From an uncultured Bacteroidota bacterium (GTDB lineage: Bacteria; Bacteroidota; Rhodothermia; Rhodothermales; UBA10348): a stretch of DNA of 9,890 bases. The position numbers were made by a program, and so were the translations under genes. The DNA lies in assembly GCA_937893205.1 (NCBI GenBank), contig CALBJU010000411.1:1-9890 (forward strand), in the 5' to 3' direction. Positions 1-6,866 of this stretch are shown in pieces. The first letter of the stretch is position 1, and every line of letters begins with the position of its first letter. The notes under the pieces are model-generated. The model was not told the DNA's origin. It was given only the letters and a program-made list of their open reading frames with translations, and ran no database searches.

Positions 1-1214
1 TCGAGGACGACATCCCGATGAACTACAGTCTCTACTACGAAGACTATAGAAACGGGGGCTGGGAGACTTCTCTTCCCTACCTGCACTGGATTATAAGGTG
101 TGCACCAGGCTTCCCATCGAGCAACGACCGTAACTATCGCAGACTCGTAGAGGTCTACGAAGGACTGGCTATGGACGCCGAAGATGCCGACACCAGGCGC
201 GTCTATCTGGACTCCGCACTCTACATCCACGATATCGCACCGTCTGCTTTAATGGACGCAGGAATTGAGGCTGACCCGTTCAACTGGATCTTCAATAAAG
301 GCCGTTTTATCCAAAAGAACTTCGAGCATCTCGAGGATTTGCAGCCTTCCGTAGGTGGCATTTATCTCGACGCGTACAATCTTGACGCGTCAAAAATGCA
401 GCACTACTACATCAATGTGATCATTGTTGATTTCGTGACCAGAGATGAAAAGAACGACGCGATTGAATTCATGGAGCGGGTTGAAGTAGATTTTGCTGGC
501 GACGCCGACATATTGACAACGCTCGAAACGTGGCGCGGAACACTGTTTACCTCTCCCGAGGAGCGTATTGGATTTCTTGAAGGGCAGATTGAAAAGAAGC
601 CGGACGATGCAGAGCTGAAGGCGGAATTACTCGACCTATACATGGTTGAGGGAATTCGCGATAAGGCTTATGAAATGGCTGAGCAGGTCATGAACGAATC
701 GCCTACACCTGGACTGTACAGAACCGTCGCTAAAATGCGTCTCGACGATGGTGATACCGTGGAAGCTATTCGCCTCTATGAGGCCTCATTGAACATGGAA
801 GGTGGTGAAGAGGCCGCCAAGGAAGTCTACTTTAACATTGGCATTGGTCATCAGCAAGAAGGCCGCCTGGCGAGTGCTCGCTCGCAATTCCGCCGGGCCC
901 TCAGTGTAGATCCGACGTACATTCAGGCATTGATTGCTATTGGCGACCTGTACGTGACGTCGGTTCAGGGCTGCGGATCCTTTGAGCGTGAAGACAGAGC
1001 GGTTTACTGGCTCGCTGCGGACTACTTCAACCGCGCCGCATCTCGCGCCGACACGGAGACCTACAAGAATCAGGCACGCCAACGGGCGTCAGATATACAA
1101 CGATTCTTCCCGACTGCAGAAGACAAGTTCTTTAAAAACTGGACTACAGGAGACAGATACAAGGTCGATTACGGCTGTTACACCTGGGTAGGTGAAACTA
1201 CAACTGTTCGGTAG
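1..1214 (+). CDS. Tetratricopeptide-repeat protein, 5' end missing (partial)
   Basis: The frame is open from the first base of the window, so the true start lies upstream. The ATG at 18 sits inside a conserved-looking stretch (NYSLYYEDYRNGG, then SLPYLHWIIRCAPGFP) and is probably internal. About 400 residues are visible. The middle and C-terminal half is helical, with at least one clear TPR unit at about 826-927 (YFNIGIGHQQEGRLASARSQ, then FRRALSVDPTY) and a weaker one just before it. The C-terminus carries a cysteine in QGCGSF (972-974) and another in DYGCYTWVGETTTVR (1176-1178). From memory, an ending of the type CW-x-ETT-x-R recurs in Bacteroidota TPR proteins of unknown function. TPRs usually mediate protein-protein contact. 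The missing N-terminus hides any signal peptide, so location is unknown, though paired cysteines would suit an exported protein. It is followed by a strong terminator, so it ends its own transcript. Confident as a TPR protein; specific role unknown. Confidence 0.85.
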   Translation, partial: EDDIPMNYSLYYEDYRNGGWETSLPYLHWIIRCAPGFPSSNDRNYRRLVEVYEGLAMDAEDADTRRVYLDSALYIHDIAPSALMDAGIEADPFNWIFNKGRFIQKNFEHLEDLQPSVGGIYLDAYNLDASKMQHYYINVIIVDFVTRDEKNDAIEFMERVEVDFAGDADILTTLETWRGTLFTSPEERIGFLEGQIEKKPDDAELKAELLDLYMVEGIRDKAYEMAEQVMNESPTPGLYRTVAKMRLDDGDTVEAIRLYEASLNMEGGEEAAKEVYFNIGIGHQQEGRLASARSQFRRALSVDPTYIQALIAIGDLYVTSVQGCGSFEREDRAVYWLAADYFNRAASRADTETYKNQARQRASDIQRFFPTAEDKFFKNWTTGDRYKVDYGCYTWVGETTTVR

Positions 1215-1234
1215 CCAGATCTATTTTCGGCATG

Positions 1235-1272
1235 AAAGGGTGGGCGCTCCCTGGAGCGCCCACCCTTTTTTT
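1235..1272 (+). terminator. Strong intrinsic terminator after the TPR gene
   Basis: A near-perfect GC-rich inverted repeat, 1235-1249 against 1254-1268 with a CCTG loop at 1250-1253, runs into seven T residues at 1266-1272. The stem begins 21 bases after the TPR stop codon at 1214. This is a textbook Rho-independent terminator for the plus strand. The opposite strand has only a three-T run after the stem, so it should act mainly in one direction and insulate the enolase gene from upstream transcription. Confidence 0.93.
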
Positions 1273-1298
1273 GGCCCATCCTTCCTCACCTACACGAA

Positions 1299-1327
1299 TT
1301 GATCGAGAAAAGACGGCACTTTCTTTG
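1299..1327 (+). promoter_or_regulatory. Possible Bacteroidota-type promoter for enolase
   Basis: Between the terminator and enolase, TTTCTTTG at 1320-1327 matches the Bacteroidota -7 element TAnnTTTG at all defined positions but one. A TTG at 1299-1301 lies 18 bases upstream, a reasonable spacing for the -33 element. Transcription would start near 1333-1336, giving a leader of about 60 bases. The match is short and could be chance, but a promoter is needed here because a strong terminator lies directly upstream. Confidence 0.4.
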
Positions 1328-1394
1328 TCATTCGGCCTGATCATCCCGATTTTCGCTTCCTCAGACGGGAAATCATTCAGAAACAGCACAAATC

Positions 1395-2678
1395 ATGTCC
1401 CTCATCGCAGACATTCATGCCCGCCAGATCTTCGATAGCCGAGGTAATCCGACTGTAGAGGTCGACGTGATCACTGAGGACGGTCATTTTGGTAGAGCCT
1501 CAGTTCCGAGCGGCGCCTCTACGGGAGAAAATGAGGCCGTCGAGTTACGCGACGGTGACGATTCTCGATATATGGGAAAAGGTGTTTCGGGTGCTGTCAA
1601 CAATGTAAATGAGAGGATTGCTCCCGAGCTCGAAGGGTGGTATGTGTTCGATCAAATCGAAATCGACGCATTTCTGAACGAACTCGACGGTACTCCCAAC
1701 AAAAGTGAGCTGGGAGCCAACGCAATACTTGGCGTTTCTCTCGCTGTGGCAAATGCCGCGGCAAGCGCTGCGGGTCTGCCCCTCTTCCGGTACATCGGAG
1801 GCTCTGGTGCGCGGCAACTGCCCGTTCCAATGATGAACATCATTAATGGAGGAAGGCATGCTGACAACAGCGTCGACATGCAGGAATTCATGATAATGCC
1901 AACGGGCGCCCCTTCATTCTCTGAAGCTCTCAGAATGGGCTCCGAAGTTTTTCATCACCTGAAGACTGTACTGGGACAGCGTGGTCTAAGCACTGCAGTC
2001 GGGGACGAAGGTGGATTCGCACCGAATTTGTCCTCCAATGAAGAAGCCATCGAGGTCATTCTACGTGCAATAGAATCTGCCGGTTATTCTCCAGGTGATG
2101 ACATTCATATCGCCCTGGATCCTGCTGCATCTGAAATGGCGAAGGATGGCGGATACAATTTCTGGAAAAGTGATCCCGATCGAATTCGATCCTCTGAAGA
2201 AATGGTATCGTTTTGGGCCGATTGGGCTGATAAATACCCCATTATTTCAATCGAAGATGGAATGACAGAGAATGATTGGGAGGGCTGGAAGTCGCTGACC
2301 GATAGACTGGGTGAGAAAATTCAGCTGGTTGGGGACGACCTTTTCGTAACCAATACAGAGTTTCTGAAGCGCGGGATCGATACTGGTTGTGCAAATTCGA
2401 TTCTGATTAAACTCAATCAGATCGGAACGTTGTCTGAGACACTCGCAGCCATCGAAATGGCTCATAAAAATGGCTACACGGCCGTCATTTCGCATCGGAG
2501 CGGAGAAACCGAGGACACCACTATCGCCGATCTTGCGGTGGCTACCAACGCCGGTCAGATAAAAACCGGGTCATCAAGTCGCAGCGACCGCATGGCCAAA
2601 TACAATCAATTACTCAGACTGGAAGAGTTATTGGGCTCAGTGGCAGAATATCCTGGAATGAATGCTCTGAGGATTTAG
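1395..2678 (+). CDS. eno: Enolase (2-phosphoglycerate dehydratase)
   Basis: Enolase interconverts 2-phosphoglycerate and phosphoenolpyruvate in glycolysis and gluconeogenesis, in the cytoplasm, with Mg2+. The 427 residues match the usual bacterial length. The N-terminal domain has FDSRGNPTVEVDV (13-25) and the mobile loop GASTGENEAVELRDGD (40-55). The barrel shows NGGRHADN (151-158), the substrate-site Glu164 in MQEFM, the general-acid Glu205 in VGDEGGFAPN, the metal ligands Asp242, Glu287 (SIEDG) and Asp314 (VGDDLF), the catalytic base Lys339 in LIKLNQ, the loop SHRSGETED (366-374) and Lys390 in GQIKTG. Every key residue is present, so it should be active. The ATG at 1395 gives the standard N-terminus ending in the IHARQIFDSRGNP region; no Shine-Dalgarno sequence is visible, as is common in Bacteroidota. 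A strong terminator and a possible promoter lie upstream, and the division gene follows closely on the same strand. Confidence 0.98.
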   Translation: MSLIADIHARQIFDSRGNPTVEVDVITEDGHFGRASVPSGASTGENEAVELRDGDDSRYMGKGVSGAVNNVNERIAPELEGWYVFDQIEIDAFLNELDGTPNKSELGANAILGVSLAVANAAASAAGLPLFRYIGGSGARQLPVPMMNIINGGRHADNSVDMQEFMIMPTGAPSFSEALRMGSEVFHHLKTVLGQRGLSTAVGDEGGFAPNLSSNEEAIEVILRAIESAGYSPGDDIHIALDPAASEMAKDGGYNFWKSDPDRIRSSEEMVSFWADWADKYPIISIEDGMTENDWEGWKSLTDRLGEKIQLVGDDLFVTNTEFLKRGIDTGCANSILIKLNQIGTLSETLAAIEMAHKNGYTAVISHRSGETEDTTIADLAVATNAGQIKTGSSSRSDRMAKYNQLLRLEELLGSVAEYPGMNALRI

Positions 2679-2729
2679 TACCTTAAGGCAGTTACCGCGG
2701 ACCTTCCTGCACATGTATTGTCAAGGCAG

Positions 2730-3035
2730 ATGGTGATTACAGACAGACTAGCGCATCTATTTGCTCAGTTCCGCCGAGCTGTGATTGTGGGTTTATGCTC
2801 TCTGGCTCTGATTTGGCTACTATTTTTCGACAGCCACAGTGTTTTGAGCCGCGTCCAACTGCATCGTGAACAATCTGCGCTACAGGCCGATAACCAGGAA
2901 TTGAAGACTCGAATATTGGAGCTGGAAGAATTACTCGGTCATTCGCTTACTGCCGAAGAAATTGAAAAAATTGCTCGCGAGCAATATGGAATGAGCAAGG
3001 AAGGGGAAACGATCTATCCACTTTTGAAGCAGTAA
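2730..3035 (+). CDS. Septum formation initiator family protein (DivIC/FtsB-like)
   Basis: A small single-pass inner-membrane protein of the divisome; FtsB/DivIC proteins pair with FtsL through coiled coils and help activate septal wall synthesis. Read from the ATG at 2730 it has 101 residues, typical of the family: a short basic cytoplasmic N-terminus, a membrane segment at about 17-33 (AVIVGLCSLALIWLLFF), a periplasmic coiled coil at about 37-69 (LQADNQELKTRILELEELL), then the C-terminal signature REQYGMSKEGETIYPL (83-98). A TTG at 2718 would add four residues (MSRQ). I prefer the ATG, which has an AAGG just before it and gives a normal N-terminus. The gene lies 51 bases after enolase on the same strand with no terminator between, so co-transcription is likely. 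Sequence alone does not separate DivIC from FtsB. Confidence 0.88.
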   Translation: MVITDRLAHLFAQFRRAVIVGLCSLALIWLLFFDSHSVLSRVQLHREQSALQADNQELKTRILELEELLGHSLTAEEIEKIAREQYGMSKEGETIYPLLKQ

Positions 3036-3197
3036 CATCTGGTGCAGGAAACCAGGAGAAATGGCGTAGGTATGCTCGGTGCAGTGCAGGTCACCTGATT
3101 TTTCAGAAACACGACGAAAACGGTATCTCTACTGACTGACCTCTCGAAACGTGGGATACAAAGTATCACCTTCGAACGAGGTGCTCACTTAAGCGCA

Positions 3198-5792
3198 ATG
3201 ACCGCCGTGTTGTTGCTCTCAGCCCTCCTCCCTCATTCCGTTTTTGCTCGTCAGGACACTGAGACAATTACCGAGCCAGTAGAGTTTGTTGCAGCCGATT
3301 CCATCGTTTTCCATCTGGGTCAGGACAAACGCTTTGGAACGTTGTACGGCGCCGCTTCCGTCTCCTACGACGGCTCGCTTCTGAGCGCACATGAGATCGA
3401 TTTGTTGCTCGCCAAGGAAGAGCTTCACGCACGTGGATTACGCTCAGATTCCGGTTGGGTCGGACAGCCTCAAATCAAGCAGGGCGATGATGTCTTCTTC
3501 GGGGAGGAGCTCGCGTTCAACCTTCAGACCGGACGAGGTCGAATCGTGCTGGCTAAAACACAGTACGAGGAGGGATTCATCAGGGCCGACGTCGTGAAAA
3601 CGCTCGAAGACAGCACTCTCTTCATTAAAAATGGTGTTTATACGACCTGTCAGTGTATCGACGACCCGTCTTATTCTCTTCGTTCGAACAAGATGAAAAT
3701 GGTCGGCAGAAAGTGGATATACACTGGCCCGATCCAACTGTACTTGTTCAATATTCCGACCCCTCTCTGGCTGCCCTTTGGATTCCTGCCTGCCAAAGAC
3801 GATCGCAGAAGTGGGCCCCTCCCTCCTACTTACGGTCAAGATGAATTCGGTTTCTATCTGCGTGACTGGGGCTGGTATTTCTCCATGAATGACTTCATGG
3901 ATCTGCAGCTCCAGGGAGGGTTCTGGACCCAGGGAAGCTGGGAATCTCGAACGCTTTACCGGTACCGGAAGATGTATGCTTTCGATGGGCAGATTCGTTT
4001 TGACTACGCGCGCTTCAGGAATGGAGAGCCGGGGGATCCGAATTATTCTGTCAAACAAACCTCTTCTTTTCGGTGGACGCACAATCAAACCCTCAGTCCG
4101 AGATCGTCTTTCAATTCCAACGTCAATATGTCCTCGTCTTCCTATCTGAGGGCCGTTTCTCAGGACTATGACGATCGCGTCCGACAGGATTTGCAGTCGA
4201 GCATCAAATTCACCCAGCGATGGACCGGGCGAAATCTTTCTGTTCAGGTGAATCAGCGCCAGGTACTGTCCACGGGGCAGGTGAATCTTACTCTTCCAAG
4301 CCTTTCGTTTTCTCAGAGCAGTTTCAAGCCGTTCCAAAAAACCAATCGACTACCTGGAAGCAGGGAGAGTATTCTGGACAAATTGACTGTCAGCTACAAT
4401 ATGTCGGTTAATAACCGATTCAGCTTTCGTCCCCTTCCCGACGAGGAGCTGCTTGCCCGCGGGGATTCACTCGCCGCTGAGATCAGCTGGTTCGATGCCC
4501 TCTTTTCCGGTGAAGATTATACACGTGCCACGGGAGACGATCAGCGATTCGACTTCAGAACCACGCATCGAATCCCCATCTCCGCTCCATTTTCGGTCAG
4601 GCGTCTTCCCCTCTTGGGTGACCTGTCTCTCAATCTATCGCCGAGCTTTACGTACACTGAGGACTGGTTTCTGTCTTCTGAACAACGCACTCTGAATGCG
4701 GACAGTACGGGAGTGGAGGTGACTTCAGATCCTGGGTTCTTCGCCCTTCGGCAATTCAGTTCGTCCATCTCGGCAAATACGATTTTCTACGGCCTCTTTC
4801 CTTTTTCTGGATTCGGATATAAGGGAATTCGGCACACCGTTCGGCCCAGCATTGGGTTCTCGTACCGCCCTGATTTTTTCGATGAGCGGTGGGGATATGT
4901 CCGTTCGTATACCGACGCACAAGGAAATGAAATTGATTATGCCCCCGTATCAGGCGTCAGTCGAGGTCGCCAACAGGCTCTAACGTTTTCGCTGAGTAAC
5001 GTTTTTGAAACCAAAAAGGTGATTACCGACTCCTCTGCGGTCTCGAGACCTGTTGGTGCAGCTAAAATTCTGGACCTCAGTTTATCGAGCTCCTACAACT
5101 TCGCAGCGGACTCATTGAAGATGAGCAATATCAGTCTTTCTGCCAGAACGCGAGTCTTCGGAAAGGTTGACATAAATTTTCGAAGCACGTATTCGCCGTA
5201 CAGTCTCAATTCGTCGGGGGCGTTAACCAGGAATACCTCGTTTTCACTCACCTCTCCTCTGGGCCGGTTGACCTCAGCGAACCTCACCATGCGGACGTCT
5301 CTACGGTCCAAAAGGGGCGCAGGCGATCGTCCTCTCACAACTCCTCGGGCCTCCATGGTGTCGACGCAGCCTGGATTTGGCGGGACGGGGCTTTCAACAA
5401 CTAGCTTTCTGGCGAATGACTTTGGCTCGGCCGGAGGAGATTTTTCCATTCCTTGGTCCCTGAATCTGGACTTTACTTACGGAATCACAAAGGGGAGCCT
5501 CTCGAGCATACGCCGCGCCATCATCAATACCACGTTCGATTTCAGCCTGACCCCAAACTGGAAGGTTTCGAGTCGCTCGGGCTACGACATTGAATTGGGC
5601 CGGATGGCGACGACAAACATTGCCCTCGCGCGGGATTTCGACTGTTGGCAGATGTCGTTCAACTGGGTCCCGTTCGGACTTTATCAGTCATGGGGATTCG
5701 ATCTGCACGTCAAGAGCGGTCATTTGAGGGACCTTCTGAGGATTCGACAGCCAAAATCGGATGTGCGCGACCGATTCGGTTCTCTTTTCTAA
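3198..5792 (+). CDS. lptD: LptD-like LPS assembly outer-membrane protein
   Basis: LptD inserts lipopolysaccharide into the outer leaflet of the outer membrane, normally plugged by the lipoprotein LptE. The 864 residues begin with a hydrophobic signal-like stretch (TAVLLLSALLPHSVFA, 2-17). An OstA/LptA-like region follows at about 27-145, then the block I recognise from Bacteroidota LptD at 147-250: VYTTCQCIDDPSY, IYTGPIQLYLFNIPTPLWLP, FGFLP, SGPLPPTYG, GFYLRDWGWYFSMNDFMDL. The rest is Ser/Thr/Asn- and aromatic-rich alternating sequence of a large beta barrel. A Gly/Ser/Thr-rich stretch at about 704-749 is probably a flexible loop. Only three cysteines occur: 151, 153 and 816. The ATG at 3198 is the only standard start after an in-frame TGA at 3096, yet it gives a signal peptide without a basic n-region. 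It lies 162 bases after the division gene and may have its own promoter. The function is well supported; the exact start is not. Confidence 0.88.
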   Translation: MTAVLLLSALLPHSVFARQDTETITEPVEFVAADSIVFHLGQDKRFGTLYGAASVSYDGSLLSAHEIDLLLAKEELHARGLRSDSGWVGQPQIKQGDDVFFGEELAFNLQTGRGRIVLAKTQYEEGFIRADVVKTLEDSTLFIKNGVYTTCQCIDDPSYSLRSNKMKMVGRKWIYTGPIQLYLFNIPTPLWLPFGFLPAKDDRRSGPLPPTYGQDEFGFYLRDWGWYFSMNDFMDLQLQGGFWTQGSWESRTLYRYRKMYAFDGQIRFDYARFRNGEPGDPNYSVKQTSSFRWTHNQTLSPRSSFNSNVNMSSSSYLRAVSQDYDDRVRQDLQSSIKFTQRWTGRNLSVQVNQRQVLSTGQVNLTLPSLSFSQSSFKPFQKTNRLPGSRESILDKLTVSYNMSVNNRFSFRPLPDEELLARGDSLAAEISWFDALFSGEDYTRATGDDQRFDFRTTHRIPISAPFSVRRLPLLGDLSLNLSPSFTYTEDWFLSSEQRTLNADSTGVEVTSDPGFFALRQFSSSISANTIFYGLFPFSGFGYKGIRHTVRPSIGFSYRPDFFDERWGYVRSYTDAQGNEIDYAPVSGVSRGRQQALTFSLSNVFETKKVITDSSAVSRPVGAAKILDLSLSSSYNFAADSLKMSNISLSARTRVFGKVDINFRSTYSPYSLNSSGALTRNTSFSLTSPLGRLTSANLTMRTSLRSKRGAGDRPLTTPRASMVSTQPGFGGTGLSTTSFLANDFGSAGGDFSIPWSLNLDFTYGITKGSLSSIRRAIINTTFDFSLTPNWKVSSRSGYDIELGRMATTNIALARDFDCWQMSFNWVPFGLYQSWGFDLHVKSGHLRDLLRIRQPKSDVRDRFGSLF

Positions 5793-5799
5793 AGAATCT

Positions 5800-5813
5800 G
5801 GGATCTCGATCCC
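5800..5813. terminator. Small hairpin in the convergent gap (weak terminator candidate)
   Basis: The 25-base gap between the convergent lptD and ABC ATPase genes holds a perfect inverted repeat, GGGAT-CTCG-ATCCC, with a 5-bp stem and 4-base loop. Its position fits a two-way terminator, but no run of T residues follows on either strand (TTCCTCA on plus, AGATTCTTTAG on minus). Efficiency is doubtful, and it may only block exonucleases or be chance. Confidence 0.25.
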
Positions 5814-5817
5814 TTCC

Positions 5818-6837
5818 TCAGTCATCGTCCTTCAATACCGGGCGACTGGAAGTTATATCAAAGCGCAGCTCACTGGCATCCTCGACCGTCCCACTCACGC
5901 GCGCTTTCAACTCTACTCCGTCTGCCTCCAGGGTCAGCTCTGTGATCATCCCCAGAAACTGCCTGTCGATTACACGCGCCTTGTGCTTCCCCTCACTGTT
6001 AGGCACGACGTGCTCACGTCTGATCGAGAGAACCTGTCCAGACGCCACGTCCGCGCCGCTGAAGAGCCTGATATGACTCTCAGACGAGACGATATTGCTC
6101 CCTCCCAGAAAAGACGCAACGAACGCGGATTTAGGAGAAGCGTATAGTTCTTCGGGAGACCCCATCTGGACAATTTTCCCATCCCGCATCAGCGCAATGG
6201 AATCCGAGAGGGCCAGGGCCTCTTCCTGGTCGTGTGTGACGTATATGCTCGTCAACCCCAATCGATGCTGTAATTTTTTTAGTTCGCCCCTCGTCTGCTG
6301 TCTCAGAGCAACGTCAAGGTTTGAAAGCGGCTCGTCAAACAGAATGACCTTCGGTTCAATCGCAACGGCCCTTGCTAGCGCAGTCCGCTGCTGTTGACCT
6401 CCCGAAAGAGAGGTGACAGGCGTGTCCACGAAGGCCTCCATATCTACACTCTTCAGCGAATCGGTGACCACCTTTCGAATTTCACCTGGAGACATTCTCC
6501 TCACCTTGAGTCCGTACGCAACGTTCTCTCCGACGGTCATATGGGGAAAGAGGGCATAATTCTGGAAGACCATTGCAGTCGGTCGTTTCCGGGCCTCCAT
6601 CGAGGTCACGTCTTCGCCTCCAATCATAACCCGGCCTGAGTCCGGCTGTTCGAAGCCGGATACTATTCGCAGTGTCGTCGATTTTCCACACCCGCTGGGG
6701 CCCAATAGTGAAAAGAACGATCCGCCTGGTATTTCTATGGAGACATCGTCAACGGCTGTCAGATTGCCGAAACGCTTTGTGACGCCATCCAGTCGGACCG
6801 AAACGGCATGCTGATCGCTATGATTTGCACCTGTCAT
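5818..6837 (-). CDS. ABC transporter ATP-binding protein, PotA/FbpC/CUT importer type
   Basis: A 339-residue cytoplasmic ATPase subunit that would power a binding-protein-dependent importer. All nucleotide-binding motifs are intact: Walker A GPSGCGKST (46-54), Q-loop Gln92 in FQNYALFPHMTV, signature LSGGQQQ (144-150), Walker B VILFDEP (164-170) with catalytic Glu169, D-loop SNLD (172-175) and switch His202 in THDQEEA. The sequence from about 250 to the end fits a TOBE domain (VLSIRREHV; RVIDRQFLGMITELTLEADG), as in spermidine/putrescine, iron(III) and sugar importers. Substrate cannot be told from this subunit. No permease or binding protein is adjacent. The gene starts 29 bases after the sucC stop on the same strand, suggesting co-transcription. 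The ATG at 6837 is favoured: an in-frame TGA lies about 15 bases upstream and the N-terminus has normal spacing to Walker A. Confidence 0.92.
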   Translation of the reverse strand: MTGANHSDQHAVSVRLDGVTKRFGNLTAVDDVSIEIPGGSFFSLLGPSGCGKSTTLRIVSGFEQPDSGRVMIGGEDVTSMEARKRPTAMVFQNYALFPHMTVGENVAYGLKVRRMSPGEIRKVVTDSLKSVDMEAFVDTPVTSLSGGQQQRTALARAVAIEPKVILFDEPLSNLDVALRQQTRGELKKLQHRLGLTSIYVTHDQEEALALSDSIALMRDGKIVQMGSPEELYASPKSAFVASFLGGSNIVSSESHIRLFSGADVASGQVLSIRREHVVPNSEGKHKARVIDRQFLGMITELTLEADGVELKARVSGTVEDASELRFDITSSRPVLKDDD

Positions 6838-6866
6838 AATATCAGAGTCCGTTCAAAATTTCAGGA

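Noticed and set aside
3039..3055. Hairpin CTGGT-7-ACCAG just after the division gene
   Set aside because: The stem is only five base pairs and no T-run follows, so it cannot be called a terminator.
3072..3098. Eight-codon ORF (MLGAVQVT) upstream of and in frame with lptD
   Set aside because: It is too short to support, has no start signal, and ends in a TGA well before lptD; readthrough cannot be argued from this sequence.
3444..4337. A 297-codon open frame on the minus strand inside lptD
   Set aside because: It lies wholly opposite a well-supported LptD region that carries the conserved family block; its product is Arg/Pro-rich with no recognisable motif, so it is a shadow frame.
5645..6147. 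Plus-strand frames over the 3' end of lptD and opposite the ABC ATPase
   Set aside because: They overlap the LptD C-terminus in another frame and the TOBE region in antisense, and show no domain.
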